Shown here one piece after another: positions 35,831-45,678 of a stretch of 64,000 nt of DNA. The first letter of the stretch is position 1, and every line of letters begins with the position of its first letter. Position numbers and translations under genes: made by a program. Origin of the DNA: Mesorhizobium amorphae CCNWGS0123. GTDB lineage: Bacteria > Pseudomonadota > Alphaproteobacteria > Rhizobiales > Rhizobiaceae. The stretch covers positions 5,082,001 to 5,146,000 of the forward strand of contig NZ_CP015318.1 in assembly GCF_001686985.1 (NCBI RefSeq). The letters run 5' to 3'. Below the pieces are notes generated by a model. It saw nothing but the letters and a program-made list of their open reading frames with translations. It was not told where the DNA came from and did not search any database.

Positions 35831-38800
35831 ATGGGCTGGCTGCTGCGCATAGTCAGCATCCTCGCACTGGCTGGCTTTTCGGCCGCCGTGTGGTTTGCCG
35901 GGCCCTTGATCCGTTTCGCCGACTCGCGGCCGCTGGGACCCGTCTGGCTGCGCGCGACGATAATCGGAGTGATCGTGGCGATCGTGGCGTTCTCCTGGGG
36001 TTGGCGTTTCTGGCGAACGCGAAAGGCGCAAAAGGCGCTCGAAACCGCAATTGCCGGCAACCGCGACAGGATTGACGACGCGCAGGTGCTCGAAGCACGC
36101 ATGACCGAGGCGATCGCGACGCTCAAGCGCTCGAGCGGCAGGCGCAATTTCCTCTATGAGATCCCCTGGTACATCGTCATCGGCCCGCCAGGCGCCGGCA
36201 AAACGACGGCGCTGGTCAATTCGGGCCTGAAGTTTCCGCTTGCCGGTTCGGGCGATGCCCAGCCGGTGGCCGGCGTTGGCGGCACGCGGTCCTGCGACTG
36301 GTGGTTCACCGACGAGGCCGTGCTGATCGACACCGCCGGGCGCTACACGATGCAGGAGTCCGACGCGCAACGCGACAAGAGCAGCTGGCTCGCCTTCCTG
36401 TCGCTGCTCAAGACACACCGCGCCCGGCAACCGATCAACGGCGTCATTCTGGCAATTAGTCTGGCCGATCTCATCAGCCTCGACGATCAGAAGCTCGAGG
36501 CCCATGTCACGGAGATCCGCAGTCGCCTGCGCGAAGTCTACGAGACACTGAAGATCCAGTTTCCGGTGTATCTGCTTTTCACCAAGGCCGACCTTGTCTC
36601 AGGCTTCATGGGCTATTTCGGCGACTTCGACGAGGCGCGCCGGCGCAAGGTCTGGGGCGCGACATTCCAGACCGCGGATCGCAACAAGAACATGGCCGGT
36701 GAGGCCGCCGCGGAATTCGACGCACTGGCTACACAGCTGGCGGAAGAGATCCCCGACCGCCTGCAGGAAGAAGCCGATCCGGTCGCGCGCATCGCCATCT
36801 TCGGCTTTCCGGCGCAATTCGCCGCGCTGAGGAGCCGAATTGCCGGGTTTGTCACCGGCATATTCGATCCCGCCCGCAGCCAGGTGAACGTCACTCTGCG
36901 CGGCCTTTATTTCTCCTCGGGCACGCAGGAGGGAACACCGATCGATCAATTGCTGGGCACGATCGGCCGCAGCTTCGGCAGCAGCTCCCAGGCACATCTT
37001 TCCGGCACCGGCAAGAGCTTCTTTCTGCATGACCTGCTGACCGGTGTCATTTTCGCCGAGTCCGGATGGGTTTCCTACGACAGGGCGGCGGAGCGGCGCG
37101 CGGCGATCGCCAGATATGGCGGCTTTGGCGCGATCGCGTTGATCGCGGCCGCGGTGCTGGGCACGCTGGCGCTGAGTTTTACCGCCAACAGGTCGCTGAT
37201 CGGCTCCACCGCGCAAGCCATCAGCCAGTATCGGCAGACGGCGGATGCGCTGCTCAAAAGCACGACGGTTACCGACGTCGACCTCGAAAACGTCATCGGC
37301 CCGCTCGACCAGCTGCGCAACCTGCCCGCCGGGTATGAGACGGGTGACGTGCCGGCACCGGTCGAGGAAACCTTCGGCCTCAGCCAGCGCGAAAGATTGC
37401 TCTCGGCATCCAAGGCGGCCTACCGGCAGGCGCTCGAGAGAACCTTCCGCTCGCGCCTCCTCATCCAGGCCGAGCGGACGATCCAGGCCAAGATGGCCGA
37501 TCCGGCCGCGCTCTACGAACCGTTGAAAATCTATCTGATGTTGGGCGGCAAGGCGCCGAAGGTCGACGATGAGCTGATCGTTTCCTGGATGAGGCAGGAT
37601 TGGGAGCAGAATCGGTATCCGGGTGAAAACAACCGCGAGGGACGGGCGCAACTCGAGAAGCATCTGCGCGCCATGCTTGCGCTGGACGACGCCTATGATC
37701 CGGTCTTCGAACTCAACCAGCCGCTCGTCGAGGCCGCTCAGCGCTCGCTCGGACGCATGAGCCTTGCCGATCGTGCCACGGCACTGATCAAGTCGGCGGT
37801 CTACGCGGCGACGCTGCAGGATTTTTCCGTTGCCGCGAAAGCCGGCCCGGAAGCACAACTGCTGTTCGAACGCATCGATGGCAGCGAGGTCTCGGATCTT
37901 CGCGTTCCCGGTCTCTACACGCATGCCGGCTTCAGCGACTTCTACCTCGGGCAGCTCTCGCGCATGGCGCAGATGCTGGTCGACGACCAATGGGTCCTGG
38001 GCGGCGGCGGCGAGCAGGGTGGCATCGACCAGGAACTGCTCAAGCTCGGCCCCGAATTGCTCGACCGCTACGGCAAGGAATTCGCCGCGGCATGGAACGC
38101 CATTCTCGACCAGTTGCGATTCAAGGCGATGCTGAAGGACAAGCCGGACTATATTGCGCTGTCCGCTGCCTCCTCGCCAGGCTCGCCGATCGACCGTCTT
38201 TTTACCGCGATCGCCGACGAAACAGCTCTGACGCGAGACCTTGGCCCAGGCAGCGAGGCCGACACCGGCACGGCTCGAAACCAGCCGCAGGACACTGCGG
38301 ATTTCGCCAGGGGCCTGGCTCGCATCGGCCTGCAGATCGGCAGCGGAAAATCGCAAAGCCGCGCCGGTACGGGGGCCGCGCGCACACAGGGCCAGCATCC
38401 CGGCGCCAACATCGAGGCGCAGTTCAGGTCGTTCCAGGCGCTGGTGAGCGGTCCCGCCGGGCGCCGGCCGATCGATGCGCTGACCCAGAATTTCCGCGAC
38501 ATCCACCAGAGCCTGAAACTGGCCGCCGACGTCCCTTCGCAGACGGAACGCATCAACGCGAACCTGCAGCTGCAGATCGCCACACTGCGCGCCAATGTCT
38601 CGCGCTTGCCCAAGCAGCTTGCCCGGATGGTCAATGCGACGGCCGACGAATTTGAAGGCAACGTCACCGAGACCTCGGTGACGAATCTGAACCAGGCGCT
38701 CGACCAGACGGTCACGCAGCCCTGCGAGGAGGCTGTAAACGGCCGCTATCCCTTTGCCAGCAACGGCACCGAGGACATTGCGATGGCCGATTTCGCCAAG

Positions 38801-39379
38801 CTGTTCGCGCCGGGCGGCGTGATGGACCGGTTCTTCGCGCAGAACCTCGCATCGCTGATCGACATGACCGGCCAGGACTGGAACTGGAAACAGGATGCGC
38901 GCTTCGGACGCGACCTCTCGAAGTCGACCTTGAAGGATTTTCAGCTGGCCGCGGAAATCCGCGCCGCCTTTTTCCCCCTTGGCGGATCGGTGCCCTCTAT
39001 CAGTATCACCTTCACGCCGTTTTCACTGCATGGCGACGCCGATCAAGCGGTGCTCGACGTCGACGGACAGACTGTCCAGAGCAGTCAGGCGGGCAACACG
39101 CCGAGCACGGTGTCCTGGCCGAACGGCACGGCGTCTTCGTCCGCCAGCCTCAGCCTCACGCCGGAAATGCCGGGCCGCGAATCCGCCATCAAGTTCGATG
39201 GTCCGTGGGCGCTGAAGCGGCTGCTGGACAAGGCGGCCGTCACCGGCAGCGAAGACAACATGGAGGCGCGCTTCGTCATCGGCGGACGCGACGTCGCCTA
39301 TACGATGCAGGCCGGCTCGGGCCCCAACCCCTTCCTTCTTCCCGCACTTTCCGCGTTCAGCTGTCCGAAAGCGTTTTGA
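35831..39379 (+). CDS. T6SS membrane-complex protein TssM/IcmF (copy 2)
   Basis: The 1182-residue protein has two N-terminal membrane helices (about 4-25 and 38-58), an NTPase domain with intact Walker A (GPPGAGKTT, about residue 118), GGTRSCDWWFTDEAVLIDTAGRY, a third helix near 423-447, and a long periplasmic part. Length and layout match copy 1 almost exactly, but the sequences are clearly diverged, so this is not a recent duplication. It has no adjacent TssJ or TssK and would have to share those of copy 1 or act differently. GGAGG at 35817-35821 supports the ATG at 35831. Confidence 0.93.
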   Translation: MGWLLRIVSILALAGFSAAVWFAGPLIRFADSRPLGPVWLRATIIGVIVAIVAFSWGWRFWRTRKAQKALETAIAGNRDRIDDAQVLEARMTEAIATLKRSSGRRNFLYEIPWYIVIGPPGAGKTTALVNSGLKFPLAGSGDAQPVAGVGGTRSCDWWFTDEAVLIDTAGRYTMQESDAQRDKSSWLAFLSLLKTHRARQPINGVILAISLADLISLDDQKLEAHVTEIRSRLREVYETLKIQFPVYLLFTKADLVSGFMGYFGDFDEARRRKVWGATFQTADRNKNMAGEAAAEFDALATQLAEEIPDRLQEEADPVARIAIFGFPAQFAALRSRIAGFVTGIFDPARSQVNVTLRGLYFSSGTQEGTPIDQLLGTIGRSFGSSSQAHLSGTGKSFFLHDLLTGVIFAESGWVSYDRAAERRAAIARYGGFGAIALIAAAVLGTLALSFTANRSLIGSTAQAISQYRQTADALLKSTTVTDVDLENVIGPLDQLRNLPAGYETGDVPAPVEETFGLSQRERLLSASKAAYRQALERTFRSRLLIQAERTIQAKMADPAALYEPLKIYLMLGGKAPKVDDELIVSWMRQDWEQNRYPGENNREGRAQLEKHLRAMLALDDAYDPVFELNQPLVEAAQRSLGRMSLADRATALIKSAVYAATLQDFSVAAKAGPEAQLLFERIDGSEVSDLRVPGLYTHAGFSDFYLGQLSRMAQMLVDDQWVLGGGGEQGGIDQELLKLGPELLDRYGKEFAAAWNAILDQLRFKAMLKDKPDYIALSAASSPGSPIDRLFTAIADETALTRDLGPGSEADTGTARNQPQDTADFARGLARIGLQIGSGKSQSRAGTGAARTQGQHPGANIEAQFRSFQALVSGPAGRRPIDALTQNFRDIHQSLKLAADVPSQTERINANLQLQIATLRANVSRLPKQLARMVNATADEFEGNVTETSVTNLNQALDQTVTQPCEEAVNGRYPFASNGTEDIAMADFAKLFAPGGVMDRFFAQNLASLIDMTGQDWNWKQDARFGRDLSKSTLKDFQLAAEIRAAFFPLGGSVPSISITFTPFSLHGDADQAVLDVDGQTVQSSQAGNTPSTVSWPNGTASSSASLSLTPEMPGRESAIKFDGPWALKRLLDKAAVTGSEDNMEARFVIGGRDVAYTMQAGSGPNPFLLPALSAFSCPKAF

Positions 39380-39530
39380 TGACCTACCAGCTTGTGACGA
39401 CACCCTGCCCGGCCCACGTACCTCCGTGCCTTGATTTCGGTACTCTAATGTTCACGCTTGTGGCAGACTGGCGCGCGCGAGCGCCCGACGGTGCGCCACA
39501 GAGGACGCCTGAGAAGCGCTTGGTGGCAAA

Positions 39531-40310
39531 TTGAACAATGTCGCCCTTCCCTTTGAAAGCTTCGGCGTCAGTCACAAGGGCTGTGTGCGCGAGCACAATG
39601 AGGACAACTATCTGGTCGAGCCGCAAACCGGGCTCTGGGTGGTGGCCGACGGCATGGGTGGACATGAGGCCGGAGAGGTTGCTTCGGCCAGCATCGTCGA
39701 TCATCTGGCAACGATCGGCATCGCCAGTTCCGCACCCGACCTTCGCGCACGCTTCGAGGACAGGCTGAGCCGGGCCAATGCCGAAATCCGCCGGATATCG
39801 CGAACACGCGGCATAACCATCGGCTCGACCTTCGCCGCCCTTCTGGCGATGGATGGGCGCTTTGCCTGCCTGTGGGCAGGCGACAGCCGTATCTATCTGA
39901 TCCGCAACGCGTCGATCTCGCAGGTTTCGAGGGACCATACCGAGGTTCAGGAGCTTCTTGACCGCGGCGTCATCAGTGAAGCCGAAGCGCTGACCTGGCC
40001 GCGTCGCAATGTCATCACCCATGCCGTTGGTGTCAGCGATGATGTCGTCATCGATTTCCAGCAAGGCGAGCTCATGCCGGGCGACATTTTCGTGCTGGGC
40101 ACCGATGGGTTGACGGCGCATGTCAGCGACGCCGAGATCGAGGCCGCGGCGGTGTCGGGCAAACCGCGCGCGGCATGCGAAAGCCTGCTTCAAACGGTTC
40201 TGGCGCGCGGCGGAACGGACAATGTCACCATCGTGCTGGTGAAGATCGGAGATGCGCGCAACGGGCAGACGCTGCATCCGGACCGGTCCAGAGCGGGGAC
40301 TAGAGGCTGA
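39531..40310 (+). CDS. pppA: PP2C-type phosphatase PppA of the T6SS phosphorylation circuit
   Basis: The 259-residue protein has the PP2C-family motifs HKGCVREHNEDNYL, LWVVADGMGGHEAGEVAS, LWAGDSRIYLIRN and a final GGTDNVTIVLV; their Asp residues bind the two metal ions. In other T6SSs PppA reverses PpkA phosphorylation and resets firing. The start is TTG, because an in-frame TGA at 39510 closes the frame upstream and no ATG or GTG precedes the conserved region; GGTGG lies before it. The stop overlaps the ppkA start in TGATG, so phosphatase and kinase are coupled. A gap of 151 bases separates it from tssM copy 2. Confidence 0.92.
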   Translation: MNNVALPFESFGVSHKGCVREHNEDNYLVEPQTGLWVVADGMGGHEAGEVASASIVDHLATIGIASSAPDLRARFEDRLSRANAEIRRISRTRGITIGSTFAALLAMDGRFACLWAGDSRIYLIRNASISQVSRDHTEVQELLDRGVISEAEALTWPRRNVITHAVGVSDDVVIDFQQGELMPGDIFVLGTDGLTAHVSDAEIEAAAVSGKPRAACESLLQTVLARGGTDNVTIVLVKIGDARNGQTLHPDRSRAGTRG

Positions 40311-42742
40311 TGAGCCCCGACGACAAGACGCGAATCTCGCCGAACCTGACCAACACCGGCGTGGGCACGCAGCTCAGCGGCATCTACGAACTCGACGAGC
40401 GCATTGCATCCGGCGGCATGGGCGAGGTCTACCGTGGCCACAACATCCAGACCGGCGACCATGTCGCGATCAAGATCGTCTTGCCTGAGTTCGCCCGCGA
40501 CCAGACGATCCTGTCCCTGTTCAAGAAGGAAGCGTCGATCCTCAATCATTTGTCGCATGACGCGGTCGTTCGCTATCACGTCTTCACGATTGATCCGGGC
40601 ATCGGCCGCCCCTACCTCGCCATGGAGTTCGTCGACGGTGAATCGCTGTTCGACGTCATGCGGCGCGGCGCCATGGCGCTGCAGGACGTGCGCAAGCTGT
40701 GCCATCGCCTCGCCTCCGGCCTGAGCGCGGTGCACCAGGCCGGAGCCATTCACCGCGATCTCTCTCCCGACAACATCATCCTGCCGGGCGGCCGGGTCGA
40801 TCGCGCCAAGATCATCGATTTCGGCATCGCGCGCTCGGCGACCGTGGGCGGCGAGACGCTGATCGGCGGAAAGTTCGCGGGAAAGTACAATTACGTTTCG
40901 CCCGAGCAGCTTGGCCTCTACAGCGGCGACGTCAGCGAGCAGTCCGATATCTACAGCCTGGGACTGGTGCTGGCTGCGGCGCTCCGCGGCAAACCGATCG
41001 ACATGAGCGGCTCCCAGTTCGAGATCGTGGAAAAGCGCCGGACCGTCCCTGACCTCTCCGACATCGATGCCGATTTCAGGGACGTTGTCGAAGCGATGCT
41101 GCAGCCGGATCCGCGCGACCGGCCGGCCAGCATGGCTGAAATCGCCAGGATGACTCGCGATGACACCGACAGCGAAACGGCGCCGCCGGCCTCGCTCAAG
41201 CCGCGCGAGCGGCCGGGCTTGCCACGAGCTGGAGGAACCCTCACGCCTGGCCCCAAGGCCCGGGAACAACCTTCAACGACCCCCGACGGACAGCGCTTCG
41301 TTCCGCACGTCCGACCCGCGCATCTGTCCGAACCGCGACCTTCGAAGGCCGCCCCACGCGCGGTCACGCCTCCCGCAAAGCCCAAATCGACCCGAAACAT
41401 CGCAATCGCCGCCGTAGCGGCGTTGGCCGTGGTATCGGGGGCAGGCGTCTATCTCAGCGGCATCCTGACGCCGGCGCCACTGCCGCCCGCCGGCAAGACA
41501 ACGCTTTCGGTGCCGGAGGCACCAAAACCGGCCCCGACCGACAGCGCGTCCAACGCGCCGGGACCGGCAAAGCCAACGCCGCCGGAGGAGCCTCAAGCGC
41601 AGACACCGGCACCGCCAACTGAAAATCCGGTGGATGCCGCGGCCGGGCAAAAGCCGGAGCCAGAACAGCCGGCCGAACCTCTCCCACCAGTCGAGGAAAC
41701 CCCGAAGCCGACGGCAACCGAGACGCAAGCGCCAACCGAACAAGCGCCGCCCGAACAGACGCCAATCGAAAAAGCGCCGCCGGCACCCCGGCCGGAGACC
41801 GTGACCCGCGACAGCCAGGAGACGGTCGCGCCGCCCAAGATTGCACCAGCCCCGCCGCCCGCCAAGACCACTCCAGCCCCGGCACCGGCCGAGAAAGCTG
41901 CACCTCCGCCCCAGCCTGAGATCGTGGTGACACAGAAGCCCGAACAACCGGCCAAGCCGAATGCAACGGTGCAAGTACCCGAACGCGAGACAGCCCAGCC
42001 GGAAGCCACGACCGCACCGTCACAACCGGCAGAACCGCCTGCGGCCAACCCGCCGGACACGGATGTCGCCCTGAACGTGCCCAAGCCGGAAGTGCCGCTG
42101 GCCGTCGGCGCGATGGCGCTGCGCGCCAACTGGGTGCGCGACTTCAGCGGCGGCGACTGTTTCTATGCGACCCTGACGGCCGCGACCGACAAATCCGCCG
42201 CGATCGAGGGCTTTGGCACGGAAGTCCAGCCCTTCGAGCGCATGCTGCAAGACTTCCAGGCGAGGTTCTATGTCGAGCCTGACATCAGCGTCCGCCTCAT
42301 CGAACCAACCCAGTGCGAGATCACCAGTTTCCTGAGCTTCCTGGGCCGGACCGCCACCGACCAGCCGCAGCTCGTTCTCGACCGGACATCGGTGCCGGAC
42401 GGCTCGCCGATCGGCGGCACGCTGGTGACGCGTGGCGGCCTGGTCTCGAGCGTGCTGCTGATCGACCACAAGGGCATGGCCTTCAACCTCGACGACCGCA
42501 TGGTCGTGCAATCGGACAGAGCGACCTTCAAGATCCCGATCGGCCTCGGCGCCGCCGACAAGGCGGCCGGCAAGGCCGTGCCGCAGATCATCCTGGTGAT
42601 CACCGGCCCGCGGGACATCCAAGCGGCGGCCTTCTCCGCGCCGACGCCGGCTTCGGTGGTGCTGCCCAAGATTCTCGAGGAGATCGAGACCAGCGGATCC
42701 GAATTCTCCGCCACCGCCAAATATTTCCGGCTCGGCGGGTAG
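40310..42742 (+). CDS. ppkA: Transmembrane Ser/Thr kinase PpkA of the T6SS
   Basis: The N-terminal 270 residues form a Hanks-type kinase with all key positions: the Gly-rich loop ASGGMGEV, Lys55, Glu74, catalytic Asp150 in HRDLSPDN and the DFG Asp170. One membrane helix (about 362-385) is followed by a Pro/Glu/Thr-rich extracytoplasmic stalk of about 200 residues (390-600) and a folded periplasmic domain (about 600-810) with several Cys. In other bacteria PpkA senses an envelope signal and phosphorylates the FHA protein to trigger assembly. The stalk is unusually long and could span to the peptidoglycan. The start overlaps pppA. Confidence 0.92.
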   Translation: MSPDDKTRISPNLTNTGVGTQLSGIYELDERIASGGMGEVYRGHNIQTGDHVAIKIVLPEFARDQTILSLFKKEASILNHLSHDAVVRYHVFTIDPGIGRPYLAMEFVDGESLFDVMRRGAMALQDVRKLCHRLASGLSAVHQAGAIHRDLSPDNIILPGGRVDRAKIIDFGIARSATVGGETLIGGKFAGKYNYVSPEQLGLYSGDVSEQSDIYSLGLVLAAALRGKPIDMSGSQFEIVEKRRTVPDLSDIDADFRDVVEAMLQPDPRDRPASMAEIARMTRDDTDSETAPPASLKPRERPGLPRAGGTLTPGPKAREQPSTTPDGQRFVPHVRPAHLSEPRPSKAAPRAVTPPAKPKSTRNIAIAAVAALAVVSGAGVYLSGILTPAPLPPAGKTTLSVPEAPKPAPTDSASNAPGPAKPTPPEEPQAQTPAPPTENPVDAAAGQKPEPEQPAEPLPPVEETPKPTATETQAPTEQAPPEQTPIEKAPPAPRPETVTRDSQETVAPPKIAPAPPPAKTTPAPAPAEKAAPPPQPEIVVTQKPEQPAKPNATVQVPERETAQPEATTAPSQPAEPPAANPPDTDVALNVPKPEVPLAVGAMALRANWVRDFSGGDCFYATLTAATDKSAAIEGFGTEVQPFERMLQDFQARFYVEPDISVRLIEPTQCEITSFLSFLGRTATDQPQLVLDRTSVPDGSPIGGTLVTRGGLVSSVLLIDHKGMAFNLDDRMVVQSDRATFKIPIGLGAADKAAGKAVPQIILVITGPRDIQAAAFSAPTPASVVLPKILEEIETSGSEFSATAKYFRLGG

Positions 42743-42907
42743 CATGGGCGCCCGATGGAACTCCGCCGCATGCGTTCTTCCTTCCCGCCCGCCCCCTCGC
42801 CCAAGCAACAGCGCGATTGGGATCGAGCAATTCCAGGAAAAGTGCGTAGCGATTTTCCGTGCGGAATTGCGTCAAAACAAAGAGATAGAGCGCTGCTGAC
42901 GGTTCGC

Positions 42908-43318
42908 ATGAAGCTTGCCGTGATCCTGGGCACGGCACTGCTGGCCATCCTGTCATCCAATCCCGCGCGCGCAGAATTCACCGTCTGCAACCAGACGCTC
43001 GATGTCGTCAATCTCGCCGTCGGCCAGAAGGTCGACAATGCCGACCAGACCGACGGCTGGTGGACCATCGGCGCGAACCAGTGCGTGAACGTGATCCGCG
43101 AGGAGCTGACCAACCGCTACGTCTACATCTACGCGACCGACGTCTTCGGTCATGCGATCCTGAACGGATCGACGGAAATGTGCATCGAGCGGCGGCGCTT
43201 CTCGATCCGCGGCATCGATGAATGCTGGCAGCGCGGCCATATCGCCGCGGGCTTTCTCGAAGTCGACACGCTCGAACAGGCGCGGTGGACGTTTTTCCTG
43301 ACCGGACGCAATCCGTGA
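42908..43318 (+). CDS. Secreted DUF1036 family protein
   Basis: A signal peptide (MKLAVILGTALLAILSSNPARA, cleaved after ARA) precedes a mature domain of about 115 residues with FTVCNQTLDVVNLAVG, GWWTIGANQCVNVI and ERRRFSIRGIDECWQRGH. Paired Cys residues suggest disulfides in the periplasm. These features match DUF1036, a small family of unknown function common in alphaproteobacteria. ATG at 42908 is chosen for the signal peptide; the frame is open further upstream to 42755 but that part is not protein-like. Its stop overlaps the GTG of the next gene, so the two are coupled, and they follow ppkA by 165 bases. Confidence 0.8.
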   Translation: MKLAVILGTALLAILSSNPARAEFTVCNQTLDVVNLAVGQKVDNADQTDGWWTIGANQCVNVIREELTNRYVYIYATDVFGHAILNGSTEMCIERRRFSIRGIDECWQRGHIAAGFLEVDTLEQARWTFFLTGRNP

Positions 43319-45678
43319 CGCACAGCATCGACACCAGCTTCAAGGCAAAGAAGCAGGCCCGCCTGGCGCTTCGCAGGCGACGGCTGTGGTTGAGGCTCGC
43401 TGCCGGCTTTGCCGTGCTCGCGGTGATTTCGTTGGGCGTCGGCTTCTATCTCACTGCGGACTATTGGTCCTTTGGCGACGAGGACGAGGAACTGCACGCC
43501 GTCGAAGGCGCCGACGACATGCCGGCCGATGCGTCGGTCTATGTGCCGGCCATCATCGATCTTGCCGGGGACCCGATGTGGATCACCCTTGCCCCCGATG
43601 CCGACACCTCGTCGAAGGCCCAATCTATCGCGCGGCCGGCGGAGCTCGATCAGGCCGGCGTCTCTCCGCAAATCGAAATCCTGTCGGATGTGATGCTCAG
43701 CGCCAGCGAAAAATTCATGACTACCATACCGTCGACGCAGGAGGATTTCGCGTTCTTCCAGGCACAGCGGCAGACCGCGCCGCCGCCGTCAGGCGACGTG
43801 CCGTCCAGCGACGCGCCAGCCAACGACCTGCAGAACGAGCTTCAGCCGTCGCCGGCGACGGGCGAGCCGCCGGCCACCGCGCAGCCGCAGGCCGACGCCG
43901 ACGATCCCGAAGCCGGCTGGGGCGAAACGATTGATGCCGGCGAGGCCGCCCTTCCCGCCTTCCAGAAGACCCAGATCGAAAACAACACCAGTGTCGCCAC
44001 CGTCACCAGCGAGTACCAGCGCTTCGAGGCGACCGAAGACACGTTCGTGAAGATCCTCAACGACCGCAGCCTGGACAGCGTTGCGCTCGACGCGCATTTC
44101 TCCGCCGAGGATGCCAGGCAGGCGGGAGAGGCCCTCAAGAGCCTGTTCAACCGCGACGGCCTGGAGCCCGGCTATGTCGTCGCCATGCGCGGTTTCAGGC
44201 CGACGCGCGACACGGCGACGATGTCGCTGATGCAGGTTTCGATCTACGCCAAGAATGTGTTTGTCGGCACGTTGACGCGCAGCGCGGCGGGCGCGTTCGT
44301 ATCGGGTGTCGACCCTTGGGTGCGCGAGGATCTGTTCAACTATTCGGGGGCACAGGAGGAAGGCACGCACAAGCGGCAGTATCGCCTGCTCGACGCAATC
44401 TATTCGACGGCCGCGCGCAACAAGGTTCCGACCGGCGTGATCGGCGAAGCGATCATGTATCTGTCGCGAGGACAGGACCTGGATGCCTTCGCCAGCGAAG
44501 ACCAGCGTCTGGTGCTGATCTATTCGCAAACGCCACGCGGCACGAGTGAGACCGACGGGCGCGTCTTGTATGTCGGCGTGCAGGGTACGGAAAAGAGCCT
44601 CGACTGTTTCGTCTTCCAGCAGAGCGACGGCCAGTTCGCCTGCGTCGGCGGCGACGATCAGGTGCGCTCGCTGACGGTCACCAACGGCATGGTCACGCCG
44701 GTCAACGGCGTCATGACGTCGACCTTCGGCCCACGCAAGCACCCAATTCTGGGCGTGGTTCGTATCCACAAGGGCGTCGATTGGGCAGCTCCCGTGGGGA
44801 CGCCGATCGCGGCCGCCTTCGATGGCGAGATCACCTTCCAGGGTGACGGCGGCGGCTACGGCAATCTGGTGAAGATCGCGAGCGGCAACGGGCGCGAGAC
44901 GCGCTACGCGCATATGCAGAAATTCGCGATCGCGAGCGGTGTCGGCACCAAGGTGAAGGCCGGCGACATCATTGGCTATATCGGCACCACTGGTCTGTCG
45001 ACCGGACCGCATCTGCATTTCGAACTCTATCAGAACGGCCAGGCGATCGATCCGCTCGGCACAGTGACCGCGGCGATCGCAACAACGAGCGATCCTGCCG
45101 TCGAAACGCTGACCGACCGTATCGTTCATGTCGAAAGCGGCGGCAGTGCGCGCGCCAAGAATCCGCTCTCCTCGGCGACCGGCGCCGGCCAGTTCATATC
45201 AAAGACCTGGATCAGGATGATGAACACCTACCGTCCCGATCTCGCCCGCACGCTGTCGACCGCCGATCTGCTTGCGCTGCGCTACGACGCCACGCTTTCG
45301 CGCGAGATGGTGCGCAACCTGGCGCGCGAAGGCGAAGCCTATCTCAGGGCCCGCGGCCACCAGATCACCGCCGGTCGCCTCTATCTCTGCCATTTTCTCG
45401 GCATGGAAGGCGCGCATCAGGTGTTGGCGGCGCCGGGGTCGTCGCAACTGAGCGCCGTGCTCGGGTCGGCCGTCATCCAGGCCAACCCGTTCCTCACCGG
45501 CAAGTCCGCCAGTTACGTCGTCGACTGGGCCGAAAGGAAAATGGGACGCAAGCTCCCGCCGCCGACCGGGACGGGCCAGGGAACGACCACGGTGGAAATC
45601 CGGCAGACATCGCCGGAGTTCGAAAAATACAAGCAGGCCGTCACGGCTCTCATAGGCTCGATTCAGAAGACGCTTTGA
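43315..45678 (+). CDS. Membrane-anchored M23 endopeptidase with C-terminal lytic-transglycosylase-like domain
   Basis: The 787-residue protein has one N-terminal membrane helix (about 24-45), a Pro/Ala-rich linker, and an M23/LytM zinc peptidase domain (about 460-580) with HKGVD near residue 485 and HLHF near 565. The latter holds the zinc and catalytic His residues. Right after it comes a region with VESGG (Glu near 606) and SSATGAGQFISKTW, which resembles SLT-type transglycosylases. It could thus cleave both peptide and glycan parts of peptidoglycan in the periplasm. It starts with GTG inside the DUF1036 stop (GTGA). Its place behind ppkA suggests it opens the wall for the T6SS. Confidence 0.8.
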   Translation: MTHSIDTSFKAKKQARLALRRRRLWLRLAAGFAVLAVISLGVGFYLTADYWSFGDEDEELHAVEGADDMPADASVYVPAIIDLAGDPMWITLAPDADTSSKAQSIARPAELDQAGVSPQIEILSDVMLSASEKFMTTIPSTQEDFAFFQAQRQTAPPPSGDVPSSDAPANDLQNELQPSPATGEPPATAQPQADADDPEAGWGETIDAGEAALPAFQKTQIENNTSVATVTSEYQRFEATEDTFVKILNDRSLDSVALDAHFSAEDARQAGEALKSLFNRDGLEPGYVVAMRGFRPTRDTATMSLMQVSIYAKNVFVGTLTRSAAGAFVSGVDPWVREDLFNYSGAQEEGTHKRQYRLLDAIYSTAARNKVPTGVIGEAIMYLSRGQDLDAFASEDQRLVLIYSQTPRGTSETDGRVLYVGVQGTEKSLDCFVFQQSDGQFACVGGDDQVRSLTVTNGMVTPVNGVMTSTFGPRKHPILGVVRIHKGVDWAAPVGTPIAAAFDGEITFQGDGGGYGNLVKIASGNGRETRYAHMQKFAIASGVGTKVKAGDIIGYIGTTGLSTGPHLHFELYQNGQAIDPLGTVTAAIATTSDPAVETLTDRIVHVESGGSARAKNPLSSATGAGQFISKTWIRMMNTYRPDLARTLSTADLLALRYDATLSREMVRNLAREGEAYLRARGHQITAGRLYLCHFLGMEGAHQVLAAPGSSQLSAVLGSAVIQANPFLTGKSASYVVDWAERKMGRKLPPPTGTGQGTTTVEIRQTSPEFEKYKQAVTALIGSIQKTL

